Below are positions 55,846 through 64,000 of a DNA stretch of 64,000 bases, in pieces (the stretch's first letter is position 1; each line of letters begins with the position of its first letter). Origin of the DNA: Sipunculus nudus (lineage: Eukaryota; Annelida; Sipuncula; Golfingiida; Sipunculidae); assembly GCA_026874595.1 (NCBI GenBank), contig CM049312.1, forward strand, positions 66,932,929 through 66,996,928. The letters run 5' to 3'. The notes below the pieces were generated by a model that was not told the DNA's origin, made no database searches, and was given only the letters and a program-made list of their open reading frames with translations. A program made the translations under genes and the position numbers.

Positions 55846-57061
55846 GCAGTATAACAGGATCTGCCGTTTCATCCTCATCGTAGCCTGCCGGTTGGTTAGC
55901 TGGGGCGTCAATAAGGTTAGGAGCATCAAAACCCGGGTCACAGATTGCCACATTTGATTCCAGGTTCCCGTCTTCCAGGCAGCACTCTTCGGCAAGGCTT
56001 CTGAGCGCCGAACCACAGACGTTGTTGCACATACGCAGTTGGTTCGCCAAAATACAGACAAGGCGCACGCTGTTGGCCAGAGACGGTTGCCTGCGGGAGA
56101 ACGACTGTTCGTCTTTGGAAGGGGGGTGGAACAGCTTGTCGAAGTGATGTGATATCTGGTAGTGCCCGTAAGCACAGATGGCATCGACATGCTCCGCCTC
56201 GAGCCGATCCCACCGCCGTAGCACCCCCGGTTTCGGGTCATCGTCGTAAGGCAGATCTTCCCCAAACCCCGACTCCGGCATTATTACAGGAGGTTGCACG
56301 CACAGGTAGGCACCCATGTGGGTGTTGATGTCATCCGGGCCGTTGTTGACTAGCTCCACTATGCACACGTCACGTTGGCCCACGTTAGCTTTCGCTTTCA
56401 TTCGCGTTTCCCTGCACTGCTGCCAAGCAGTGGCATACGTCGAGAAATCACTAGGGTTTGTTTCGTCTAAAATAAGGGGTCGGAAAGTGGTACCTTGTGA
56501 CGTGGTATCAAACTTATAGAAAAAACCAGCCGGCAAAGCCCCGTGCGTCCCGGCGCCATATGGTTCGAGCTGGTTATGAAGCGTTGTTTGTGGTATAACG
56601 CTAGGTAGTTCATTTGTACCAGTCACGAAGCAGTCAAAAAAACTATGTGGGGTAATGGCGTGACCTGTCATAGAGGACGCCCTGCTCTGTACAACCCTGC
56701 CATATACTGGGGGGTTATAGGCATGTGCCAAGCTGCATATTGATGTCCAAACGGCTTTCAAACCTGCCCGCAAAGCAAGAGTGTTGGTTGCTTTTTCACT
56801 CTCTTTTAGATTTGAATTGGCAGAAAGCGTCTTAAGTGTATCCTTCAGAGCTGTGGATTCTTTCATCAAACCCCTTTGTGGCATGCCAGGTGCTGACAAA
56901 GGAGCATGATCAGGTAGATTGAGATCTCGTACAGCTGCGTCACAGAAGGCATAGAACTGCAGCCAACCGTAATGCTTCAACAGTCTTGACAGATGCAGGA
57001 GCAAGGTCGGCTCCAGCGTCCGACTGAATGGGTGTTCCCCCAACTCCTCTTCCATGGTCAA
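55796..57061 (-). CDS. Central part of a broken unassigned gene (421 codons)
   Basis: This frame is the same as that of the 213-codon ORF upstream (57730-57089), separated only by one in-frame TAG and a short run of nine or ten sense codons. It contains no recognised motif; residues look globular with scattered Cys. The last 13 codons (after the A7 run) are probably not native. If both breaks are assembly errors, the intact protein would be about 730 residues, a size that fits the portal or another capsid or packaging protein, but the sequence does not establish this. An alternative start is the ATG at 57055. Confidence 0.6.
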   Translation of the reverse strand: MTMEEELGEHPFSRTLEPTLLLHLSRLLKHYGWLQFYAFCDAAVRDLNLPDHAPLSAPGMPQRGLMKESTALKDTLKTLSANSNLKESEKATNTLALRAGLKAVWTSICSLAHAYNPPVYGRVVQSRASSMTGHAITPHSFFDCFVTGTNELPSVIPQTTLHNQLEPYGAGTHGALPAGFFYKFDTTSQGTTFRPLILDETNPSDFSTYATAWQQCRETRMKAKANVGQRDVCIVELVNNGPDDINTHMGAYLCVQPPVIMPESGFGEDLPYDDDPKPGVLRRWDRLEAEHVDAICAYGHYQISHHFDKLFHPPSKDEQSFSRRQPSLANSVRLVCILANQLRMCNNVCGSALRSLAEECCLEDGNLESNVAICDPGFDAPNLIDAPANQPAGYDEDETADPVILQKNTALRIQRCHEPRS

Positions 57062-57088
57062 GCGCGTGTTTGAGCTGGCTGCTTTTGC

Positions 57089-57730
57089 CTACTTCATCTT
57101 GTCCACGTTCCGCATGACTTTACACACTAAACCCGTCAGCACACCGGTGAACACCTCAGGCATCTTAAAGATAGGTACGGTGGCCGGAAACGTCAGGCCA
57201 TGCGCGGTCGCCTTGGCAATGCTAACAGGGGGTCCGTATGGGTTGGCGGGGTCATTCGGGGGTATCTCGTCCTTGTGTGAGTGCCTGTCGTTCGGTGTCA
57301 GCAAAGGGTATATCGGCACCAGACAGACCAGATCGTTCACAGAGAGGGTGAAAGGGCCGCTGTTTCTCATGGTTTTTACCTGGTGCTCGTTCGACGTAAC
57401 CCGACCAGACTCCATCCCGACACCTGTAGAGCATGTGATGTAGTTACCAGAAATGTTCAGTTCCCCGTCCCTTCCGTGGACGTTCCACCGGGAAAGGCGT
57501 GTGTACTCCACGGTGCTAACGCCGTCGCAGGCCGACAACATCATAGCAGGGGATGTATCTCCTGTGAGCAAAGGAAGTCCCACAACGAAACAGTTTTTAT
57601 GTATACCCGGGCCATACCCCTGGCTGCCACCGGGCATGGTGCGCACGGGTGACAGGTATCCGTATAGATCATGTTTGTCTATACACTTGTTTTCACATGT
57701 GAGGTCCAGCCTGTCCCCGGCAGAGGACAT
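57089..57730 (-). CDS. N-terminal part of a broken unassigned gene (213 codons), ending in an in-frame TAG
   Basis: This begins at an ATG with a TATA-like element (TTTTATAG) about 30 bp upstream and reads through a compact, beta-rich sequence to TAG at 57091-57089. The downstream 421-codon ORF continues in the same frame. It shows no signal peptide. It could also be a complete small protein followed by a second gene, but the shared frame and the lack of any spacer make a single gene more likely. Confidence 0.6.
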   Translation of the reverse strand: MSSAGDRLDLTCENKCIDKHDLYGYLSPVRTMPGGSQGYGPGIHKNCFVVGLPLLTGDTSPAMMLSACDGVSTVEYTRLSRWNVHGRDGELNISGNYITCSTGVGMESGRVTSNEHQVKTMRNSGPFTLSVNDLVCLVPIYPLLTPNDRHSHKDEIPPNDPANPYGPPVSIAKATAHGLTFPATVPIFKMPEVFTGVLTGLVCKVMRNVDKMK

Positions 57731-57942
57731 CGCAGCTGTTTCCTGTTAGTGACACTATAAAACCGAACCGTTTTTTTGTTACTGTTGAGTAGTTCGTCCA
57801 GTCAGACGTTATCTGCACTATTTGTGACACCCATCATCACAAATAGCGCCAGGACATGTGACCGCCGGGAAACACCAATAAATACCGAACCACATAGGCA
57901 TTCACATCAGACACGAGCGCACATTCTACACATCACGGCACC
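57731..57942. promoter_or_regulatory. Divergent promoter region
   Basis: This 212-bp spacer lies between two outward-facing genes, with a minus-strand TATA-like TTTATAG near 57763-57757 and an AT-rich AATAAATA at about 57878-57885 before the + strand gene. Confidence 0.4.
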
Positions 57943-58404
57943 ATGAGCGGCTCGGAAAGTAACCAAGCCACGCGAGACAGTTCTGTACCCGTCGCCAGTA
58001 GCGAGACCAAAGTGTTGATACCTATCGATTGGTTGGCGCTGATAATCGGTAGGCTTTGGCAGATAGTCGGGGAATGTACGGCTTTATCGAAAGATATGAA
58101 ACGAATGCAACAGGTTTTGATCGCGAATATGCAGGATCCCGGCGCGGCTTCTTTAGACGTGTTTCCAACTTCCAGATCGTCGCAAGATACGATTGAACGC
58201 AATATGAAGATGGAGGCAAGGAGCACTAGGCTGCTTGAACAGATCGGCAGAAGTACACAAAATACACAAGACAGATGTCGCCCGAAGGACGTTCCTGTCA
58301 ACCCAAGACGGAAAAGGAACGAAAAGGAACAGAACAAGAAGAGGGAGGAAAAGCGTGCCCAGATGATGGCAGAATCACTCCAACAACTTGATCTGGAGCC
58401 TTAA
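57943..58404 (+). CDS. Small basic coiled-coil protein (153 aa)
   Basis: This is not assigned to a family. Residues about 24-60 form an amphipathic helix (IDWLALIIGRLW start), residues 85-105 a second, and the C-terminus (about 115-148) is very basic and helical (RRKRNEKEQNKKREEK). The ATG has good context (CACCATGAG) and AATAAA follows at 58463-58468. Small helical proteins such as the packaging accessory UL33 are comparable in size, but this is not more than a size match. Confidence 0.6.
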   Translation: MSGSESNQATRDSSVPVASSETKVLIPIDWLALIIGRLWQIVGECTALSKDMKRMQQVLIANMQDPGAASLDVFPTSRSSQDTIERNMKMEARSTRLLEQIGRSTQNTQDRCRPKDVPVNPRRKRNEKEQNKKREEKRAQMMAESLQQLDLEP

Positions 58405-58704
58405 CAGGGTTAAGAGACTGCAAATTATGTGGGTGCATGGTCTATGGTGTTTATACTCTTCGAATAAAACATTGTTTTTCCTTCGATGACATGTACTGTT
58501 GTTTATTGTGTGATGATGTGCGTGTGAATAATTGATCGACAAAAGCGGACAGTGAAGAGAATGCTAGTCATTACGTGTAACTGTCAATGCGATGAAAAAA
58601 ACCAGACATAATCATATAAAGACGATACAGTTTATTACCTAATAATAAGTGTATCAAACCATATGCATAACCTGGTATAAATGTATATCGAACGACCGGG
58701 GTCG
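58405..58704. terminator. Convergent 3' region
   Basis: AATAAA at 58463-58468 serves the + strand gene and a minus-strand AATAAA near 58635-58630 serves the gene ending at 58705. No gene is seen in the 300 bp. Confidence 0.55.
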
Positions 58705-59922
58705 TCACAATCCCGTTGCGACCCACTCTTCCAACAATCCGTACCAGTCCTCAGATGCGTAAGTTTTTAGATACATACGATCATCACACGTCAATGTGCG
58801 CGTGTCGACAGACGATGCACAAACGGGAAGTTCAACCGTGAACCCCCGTGTGCCGTCTGGGTACACCTGCCATGAGATCCTAAAACTTTCACGGTAGTAG
58901 TCGACGTGAGCTGATAGGGTTCGGAGCGCATTGCGGCATATATGCAAGAAGCCTGTGCAGCTGAAGGTGCACGACTTTAGCGAGAGGTATCCTCCTGGCA
59001 GGCCGCAATTGTGTGGGTCATCGATCATGATGTCCAGACGGCACGAGTCCGGGTGCACGTTATGTTTAGCCATACAAGCGAATATTGTTCTCAACATGTG
59101 AACGGCTCTCTTCCCTGCGCCGACTGTAAATTCTACCGCCATGCACACCAAACTTTTCGCGTCCAGGAGGCTGGCACAGCCGGGATTCCTAGAGAACGCA
59201 CGGTGCAGTCCCTGCAGGAGCACGAACGCCTCTTGCGATGCGTGCCCCGACCCATCTTTCCCTTGTTGTTCGTCAAGCAAGATCACCCGCGGTGCCTGTA
59301 CAAAGGAGTTAACGTCATGAAGCAACGCGTGCACATTGACTTCCTCGATGCAGGACGAACCTTCCTCCGACCGATCCTGTTTGAAAGGCGTCACTTGATC
59401 AGGGAATACAGGATGCTCGCTGAGATACTTGCGCTTCATGGCAAGACAGGTGGAACACTCCCTGAAGGGAACCACTGCTCCGCTGTGTACAGGGTCGGCA
59501 AAAATATTAAGGTCCAGGCAACAGGTAGCGTCCTGTACGCGAGAGCGCATACCACCGATGTCCAAGACGTCATTTGTGAACATCGGCACTGGCATATCTT
59601 TCGTGTTTGTGTAAAAAACTCCGGGGCGTCCGAACGGCAGGATGTCAGACTTTAGATCGTTTGACCGTTCATGTTGAATGTGTGGCAGTTGCCCTTGCGC
59701 CACGTCTTTCCCATATGCGGACAGTGACATTTCTCTGAACCTTTTTGAACTTTTGCTCGGGTCAAACAGTATCGTGTTCAACCGATATGCCGCTTTCAGT
59801 TTGAGGGCACTGTTGAATATGCGTGTTTTCCGTTTCGACCTGAGACGTTTCCCCTTGGGACCCGCTACGGTGCGCCTGGTTGCACTCGTTGACGTTTGAC
59901 GTCCCATTGATTTCATTCGCAT
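58705..59922 (-). CDS. UL31-like: Nuclear egress lamina protein (UL31-like)
   Basis: The 405-residue protein starts with a basic region (GPKGKRLRSKRKTR, about 21-34), a nuclear localisation signal as in UL31. It has the zinc-site pattern of the family: Cys at 134/135, then C-x2-C at 156-159 (CSTC) in the right context (CLDLNIF before it, FREC at it), with later histidines as candidate fourth ligand. UL31 with its membrane partner UL34 buds capsids through the inner nuclear membrane. It lies directly downstream of a UL32-like gene on the same strand, the same order as in HSV-1. A UL34 partner was not found in the window. Confidence 0.7.
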   Translation of the reverse strand: MRMKSMGRQTSTSATRRTVAGPKGKRLRSKRKTRIFNSALKLKAAYRLNTILFDPSKSSKRFREMSLSAYGKDVAQGQLPHIQHERSNDLKSDILPFGRPGVFYTNTKDMPVPMFTNDVLDIGGMRSRVQDATCCLDLNIFADPVHSGAVVPFRECSTCLAMKRKYLSEHPVFPDQVTPFKQDRSEEGSSCIEEVNVHALLHDVNSFVQAPRVILLDEQQGKDGSGHASQEAFVLLQGLHRAFSRNPGCASLLDAKSLVCMAVEFTVGAGKRAVHMLRTIFACMAKHNVHPDSCRLDIMIDDPHNCGLPGGYLSLKSCTFSCTGFLHICRNALRTLSAHVDYYRESFRISWQVYPDGTRGFTVELPVCASSVDTRTLTCDDRMYLKTYASEDWYGLLEEWVATGL

Positions 59923-59988
59923 GACCAATGTGTGCTATACTCCCGCGAATACACAGATGGTATTACATCTCGTTGCACCTCCTAATAA

Positions 59989-61959
59989 TCAACCGGACAA
60001 GCACACGCCGGGGTCACAGTACACTTTATGTCCCTGTAACACTTGTATGCACCGTTTCAACCACAGGGGGCGAAACCTACAAGAACTGTTGAAGTTTCCG
60101 TACACGACGTACATTAATGCTGCGACAACTGCCGAACCGCAAGGCAGCGAAGAATCCTTTTCGTACATCACACCCATCCGTGCCCTGTTCAATGCGCACA
60201 GCGGAGACGAAAACGCGTGATGGTAAAAAACCGAGGGGTTCAAACCCTTCAATAGGAATCCGTCGAGTGGATCCACGTCGCGTTGAGACATGTCTGACAA
60301 GCGCTTTTGCAACGTGTTTAACACAGAGACGAATGTGTTAACGTTGGCAACCGGCTGCATTGCGCACGCCTTCTCCATGCCTAACGACAATAGCATTTGT
60401 TCTATCACACGGTACCAATCGTAGAATGCGCACATGCTGCACAGCAAGCACTCTGTCGGTGTGTCTTCCGGTGCAAGTTCCCAATCGACTGCCCATTCCA
60501 CACCCTCAGGCGGGGTGACAGCAGGAAAAAAGGACTTGCTTTTACCTCTTAACAGGTTGAGTCGGCTTCTCTGCGACGTTCGCAGAACAACGGACCGAAC
60601 CTCTTCCAGTGTTTCCGCCATCCGGCGGTACGCAATGCCGGCCTCTGAGGGTTCTGCCGCAACACAGGCCCCCGCTTCCTCAGCAGCAGAAGGCGTCAAC
60701 GCATTATTTTCGTGTTGAAGTAATGCGTCAGGTTGGTGCCAAGAACGACCGCAGTGGGAACTGTAACCCCGCAGTACAAGCGTGGGGGACACGGTTCTCG
60801 TCGCTGCTGTCTCTCTACCTGTGTTGTTTCGTTCCCTTCCTGTCGGGTAAGGCCGAAACCGAGAGAAATCAGGGGCACGTCCCGAACGCGCAGCGCGTTG
60901 TGCAACATGTCCGGTTGTTATGTTGTCTTTGCACTGAACCGTATCTGTATCACGTGTAAAGTCACACATGAAGTCCCACCTGCGTTGAAACGAACGAACA
61001 TATTCTGACATGTCGGACCCACACACGCCAAAGCACGCGTCTGCCATCATGCAGGTAATGTCTTTGAACCTCGACGATGCATCGGCTTTAACACACAGAG
61101 CCTCTTCGTACTCTTCCGGGTGCAAACGCGCTGTGTCCGTTTGTTGTCTGTTGCCACTCGCGTTCGTGTCGCCTTGGTGGATGTCGTCGGTCGTGGGTAG
61201 TCTAGGTAACTCTAAACCGGACGTCACAACCCACGGCCCGATAACACGCGCACTGTCTGCGCTAGTGTCTACCCTGTCGTTCGCCGGAGTGTTATGGAAG
61301 CCTTGGCTGGCAGAACGTTGCCACAGGGCCAACCCATTGTGTAACTGCAAAATCTGAGCTACAATGTGGCTGTTATTGTGCACGTGCCACGTCCTCCACA
61401 TATCCCCCTTTTCAATACGTAAGAGCGGCCTGTTGCCATCCACACGTCCAGCATTGTCGTGTCCTGTATTGAACGACGAGAACTGGCAGCGGTTGTGGAT
61501 GAAGTGCACATGAAATACTTCGGGTGTGATTGAATTCAACACTTCTTCGTCTAACGCGTTCGAAATATCATCGGGATCAGCGGCGGGCCGTGCTTCGAGC
61601 CGTGTCAGAGCTGCGTGTACGCGGCGCCAGTAAAGAATGACTAGGGACGTGGTCAGGCTAGAAAAGAAAGGTTTAAACTGCATGGCGTTAGCAAAACCTT
61701 CCACCCACTCACAAAACTGTTCATCGCGTGCAGCACGTGCATTAAACGCACAAACAGCGCACACCTGGCTTCCCCTTATGGCACCTACGTACTGTGAAGC
61801 GAGTAAGGGCCCATCAAAATCGCCGTATCGCTCACGATATCTTTTCCACCGGTGGCTGGTTAGTATCTCGGCTGGGGACGCATGCAATCCGTCTTTTAGT
61901 CCTTCTTGAAAACAGCTCTCGCGTTTTTGTGTCGTTCTGTTCGTTTCATGACACGCCAT
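59989..61959 (-). CDS. Probable DNA packaging protein (UL32-like)
   Basis: The 656-residue protein has widely separated C-x2-C motifs (CAVC at 67-70; CLLC near 508) and Cys/Trp-rich termini, the layout of the UL32 packaging proteins, which probably hold zinc or act in disulfide control during capsid loading. Residues about 355-440 are a disordered Arg/Ser/Thr-rich linker. Its position immediately upstream of a UL31-like gene on the same strand copies the HSV-1 UL32-UL31 order. A TATA-like TATATATG near 62049-62041 lies about 85 bp upstream of the ATG at 61959. Confidence 0.55.
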   Translation of the reverse strand: MACHETNRTTQKRESCFQEGLKDGLHASPAEILTSHRWKRYRERYGDFDGPLLASQYVGAIRGSQVCAVCAFNARAARDEQFCEWVEGFANAMQFKPFFSSLTTSLVILYWRRVHAALTRLEARPAADPDDISNALDEEVLNSITPEVFHVHFIHNRCQFSSFNTGHDNAGRVDGNRPLLRIEKGDMWRTWHVHNNSHIVAQILQLHNGLALWQRSASQGFHNTPANDRVDTSADSARVIGPWVVTSGLELPRLPTTDDIHQGDTNASGNRQQTDTARLHPEEYEEALCVKADASSRFKDITCMMADACFGVCGSDMSEYVRSFQRRWDFMCDFTRDTDTVQCKDNITTGHVAQRAARSGRAPDFSRFRPYPTGRERNNTGRETAATRTVSPTLVLRGYSSHCGRSWHQPDALLQHENNALTPSAAEEAGACVAAEPSEAGIAYRRMAETLEEVRSVVLRTSQRSRLNLLRGKSKSFFPAVTPPEGVEWAVDWELAPEDTPTECLLCSMCAFYDWYRVIEQMLLSLGMEKACAMQPVANVNTFVSVLNTLQKRLSDMSQRDVDPLDGFLLKGLNPSVFYHHAFSSPLCALNRARMGVMYEKDSSLPCGSAVVAALMYVVYGNFNSSCRFRPLWLKRCIQVLQGHKVYCDPGVCLSG

Positions 61960-62199
61960 GGATGTCACGCTTGTCCCCGAAACATGCAGCGCGAGTATCC
62001 TGGTATTTTGTATACAACGAAATACATAACAACAAACGTACCATATATAGACATCTGCCCACTCATCACAAGAACACTTCCGAAATAGATCGATTATGAA
62101 ACTTTAATAATAACTCATGTATGTAATACAAACCGTGCCCGCATATGCATCTGGATAACCCCTTTCTTCACCCCACCCCCCCTAATCTGTTTATCACCG
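61960..62199. other. Intergenic region
   Basis: This contains the TATA-like element of the UL32-like gene and a C-rich stretch at about 62170-62181. A clean AATAAA for the primase transcript was not seen. Confidence 0.45.
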
Positions 62200-64000
62200 T
62201 TAATTTACACTAAACCTTGTAATCGCACGCCATCCGCCACTGCACCGGTTATGGAAACAATAGTAGACAAGGCTAAACCTCAAGGGAGCATCTAATAATT
62301 GCTCACCTTTGGTAGGGCGACGGCGACAGTACCGTTTTAGGTCCTCAGCGTCTTGCGAGTCCTGTGACACGTAATCGTCCCCTGACATGTCACCCTCTTC
62401 TGAGCACGTGTCAACCGGTTCACCTTCGTCTAGATTGAAACCTTTTTGGCGCAAATACGTCTCAAGGCCATCCACGGACGCGGTCGGGTGTAGCGAGCAG
62501 CGGAGACGCAATCTGCAATCAGAGCGTGTCGTATGGTCGTAGTACACACACGCTGGCCAGGACGTGTTGTTGTCATTACGCTTACTTGGGGCATGCACCG
62601 GGGGAGATATCTGAAATTCGACACAGATACCGTGAGCTCTGACCTCAGCTTCCTGTCTGGTACCTGCCCAATGCTTGCTGCGTTTTGCATGTATGAAACC
62701 TAACCGCAGAAACTCATCCGCGATCTGAAACAAGGGCCTCGGACGTTTTTCGGTCGGTAAGGTTGAAGCGGCTGGCAATTGAGGACCTGTCAGAAGTGCT
62801 TCCAGCATGCAGGGCTTCACGACAATGTTTAACGCTTTCAAAAGGGAGTCACCCGTACAAAGAGACAAGTCGGCGGGAGTTGCATGCAGGAGCCGAGGGT
62901 GGTTTGTTCCCCAGTGGCACAAAATGAATTGGGCACAGCGAGAAAACTTGTCCTGCTCGCGCGTGCTTTCAACCACCCGCATAGCCATTTGGTCCACTGC
63001 ATGTACAGGGGCATCCGGGCCGTTTGTTGGGCAGTTGCGTAAAAATGACGACACAGACAAACCCGAGCGTCCACGCTGCTTGATCACCAGACCTCTTTTC
63101 AGGTGTTCGTTCGAGTGCATAGCCGGAAACGGGTCCTTGTGCATCAGTCCAACAGTTGGGTCCAAGTGGTTGCGCAGGCACGTTTCGTGCATGACATCCG
63201 GGTCGGAACCGTGGCACAGGGTCGGTACCACGGTCAGGGGGTCGAACGGTTGACTACCGTCGGCTTTACCGGAATGTGGCATGCGGCACTGGCCCCTGAA
63301 GACGGCCATGTCTATAAACCGTTCTAAGTTAGCCTCTTTCCCCAACCTGTGGACCAACGGCCGCAAACTCTCATCGGCCCTCAAAAATCCAAAAAGCATG
63401 TCTTGATACGAGAGGAAAGCTTCGGCTGATTCGAAACAAACGTTAGGCGGGAGCTGCACGACCACCCTGAGCGACCGTGTCCGCTGCAGTTCGGTGAGCG
63501 TGCGCAGCAGGTTATCTTCGTCTGCGCTCACGCGACGGTTGTCATCCAACGGTCTCATGTTTGCACGGCTTGGTACCTGCGAAGGGTTTTCATCGTACAC
63601 GGCGCAACACGGGGGCAGCGAGTTTGACATGTATACGAACAACCTGCTTCCAAGTATGTCTGGGTGTGTGGCCATGTACGATTCAAGTTCGGATTTTCCA
63701 TGGGCGCCCTTCGTCAAAACGGAAGCGGCTGCAGATTCTGTGTCCGTTTTCTCTTGTCCCAGTGCCACACGCACAGATCCCACGAGACCCATGACGGATG
63801 TGTACAAAGCCCTCGCAATAGCGTACACTTCTGACAGGGTTGGAGCGTCATATTGAGTCCTGTATGTCATGTCTACGTCGAACATGACGGAAAACAAACT
63901 CAGTACGGGGTCCACTTTCACGTGCAAAGATCCTCCTAACTCGTTCAGGCGCACGGTGTCGTAATCGGATCGCCCAACCACGCACAAGGCCTGTTTCATG
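62200..64000 (-). CDS. UL52-like: Helicase-primase complex, primase subunit, C-terminal part (UL52-like)
   Basis: About 599 residues run from the right edge of the window, where the frame is open, so the N-terminal half is missing. Near residue 40 is an Asp-x-Asp motif in a hydrophobic strand (MFDVDMTY), the metal-binding site of herpesvirus and archaeo-eukaryotic primases. Near residue 230 is the family block with IDMAV followed by R-x4-S-x-K (RMPHSGK). The C-terminal region has Cys/His pairs (for example CSLH and YYCFHNRC) consistent with the zinc-binding tail. It makes RNA primers together with the helicase subunit encoded at 27.5-30.8 kb. The ATG at 63999 is internal. Confidence 0.75.
   Translation of the reverse strand, partial: MKQALCVVGRSDYDTVRLNELGGSLHVKVDPVLSLFSVMFDVDMTYRTQYDAPTLSEVYAIARALYTSVMGLVGSVRVALGQEKTDTESAAASVLTKGAHGKSELESYMATHPDILGSRLFVYMSNSLPPCCAVYDENPSQVPSRANMRPLDDNRRVSADEDNLLRTLTELQRTRSLRVVVQLPPNVCFESAEAFLSYQDMLFGFLRADESLRPLVHRLGKEANLERFIDMAVFRGQCRMPHSGKADGSQPFDPLTVVPTLCHGSDPDVMHETCLRNHLDPTVGLMHKDPFPAMHSNEHLKRGLVIKQRGRSGLSVSSFLRNCPTNGPDAPVHAVDQMAMRVVESTREQDKFSRCAQFILCHWGTNHPRLLHATPADLSLCTGDSLLKALNIVVKPCMLEALLTGPQLPAASTLPTEKRPRPLFQIADEFLRLGFIHAKRSKHWAGTRQEAEVRAHGICVEFQISPPVHAPSKRNDNNTSWPACVYYDHTTRSDCRLRLRCSLHPTASVDGLETYLRQKGFNLDEGEPVDTCSEEGDMSGDDYVSQDSQDAEDLKRYCRRRPTKGEQLLDAPLRFSLVYYCFHNRCSGGWRAITRFSVN

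Noticed and set aside
45728-57091. TAG reassigned to an amino acid throughout the virus
   Set aside because: TAG ends other genes normally (for example at 14603 and 30817), and none of the three tRNAs has a CUA anticodon.

Overview
The window is part of the genome of a large double-stranded DNA virus of the order Herpesvirales, or an integrated copy of one. No database search was possible, so assignments rest on motifs read from the translations. Recognisable core genes are: terminase ATPase exon 1, glycoprotein B, an assemblin-type protease/scaffold, helicase-primase helicase and primase subunits, a UL31-like nuclear egress protein, a UL32-like packaging protein and a giant UL36-like tegument protein with a herpesvirus deubiquitinase domain (HSV-1 numbering is used only as a reference). 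A run of three baculoviral-IAP-repeat (BIR) genes with RING fingers points to an invertebrate herpesvirus resembling Malacoherpesviridae. TATA boxes, AATAAA signals and GT-AG introns indicate nuclear, host-polymerase transcription.

Layout. 1-2.4 kb: an unknown + strand ORF lying where the terminase intron should run, then terminase exon 1 (-). 3-7.6 kb: the IAP cluster (+). 7.9-15.4 kb: four unassigned + strand genes in tandem. 15.6-23.4 kb: gB, an acidic 264-aa protein and a probable major DNA-binding protein, all -. 23.7-30.8 kb: an unassigned gene, the protease/scaffold and the helicase (with a 16-nt coding first exon), all +. 30.8-36.7 kb: a non-coding island with three eukaryote-type tRNA genes and a 3.6-kb imperfect giant palindrome of inverted 106-bp tandem repeats. 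36.7-54.3 kb: an unassigned - gene divergent from the giant tegument gene (about 5,300 codons, interrupted once by TAG). 54.5-64 kb: a P-loop protein, a broken unassigned gene, a small basic coiled-coil protein, UL31-like, UL32-like and the C-terminal part of the primase.

How the genes fit together. Helicase, primase and the DNA-binding protein would act in DNA replication. Protease/scaffold, terminase, the UL32-like protein and the UL31-like egress protein serve capsid assembly, packaging and nuclear exit. gB would mediate membrane fusion, and the tegument protein links capsid to tegument and probably removes ubiquitin. The IAPs probably block host cell death.

Most noteworthy points: (1) the tegument protein has an N-terminal OTU-like fold whose catalytic Cys and His are both replaced, followed about 1,240 residues later by an apparently intact herpesvirus-type deubiquitinase; (2) it is split by one in-frame TAG; (3) there are at least five further places, mostly at homopolymers, where a reading frame breaks but the coding signal continues in another frame or past a stop, which means assembly error, recoding or decay of an integrated copy; (4) the tRNA/palindrome island looks like captured or flanking host DNA, with a tRNA-Asn unit present twice, one copy flanked by 39-bp duplications.
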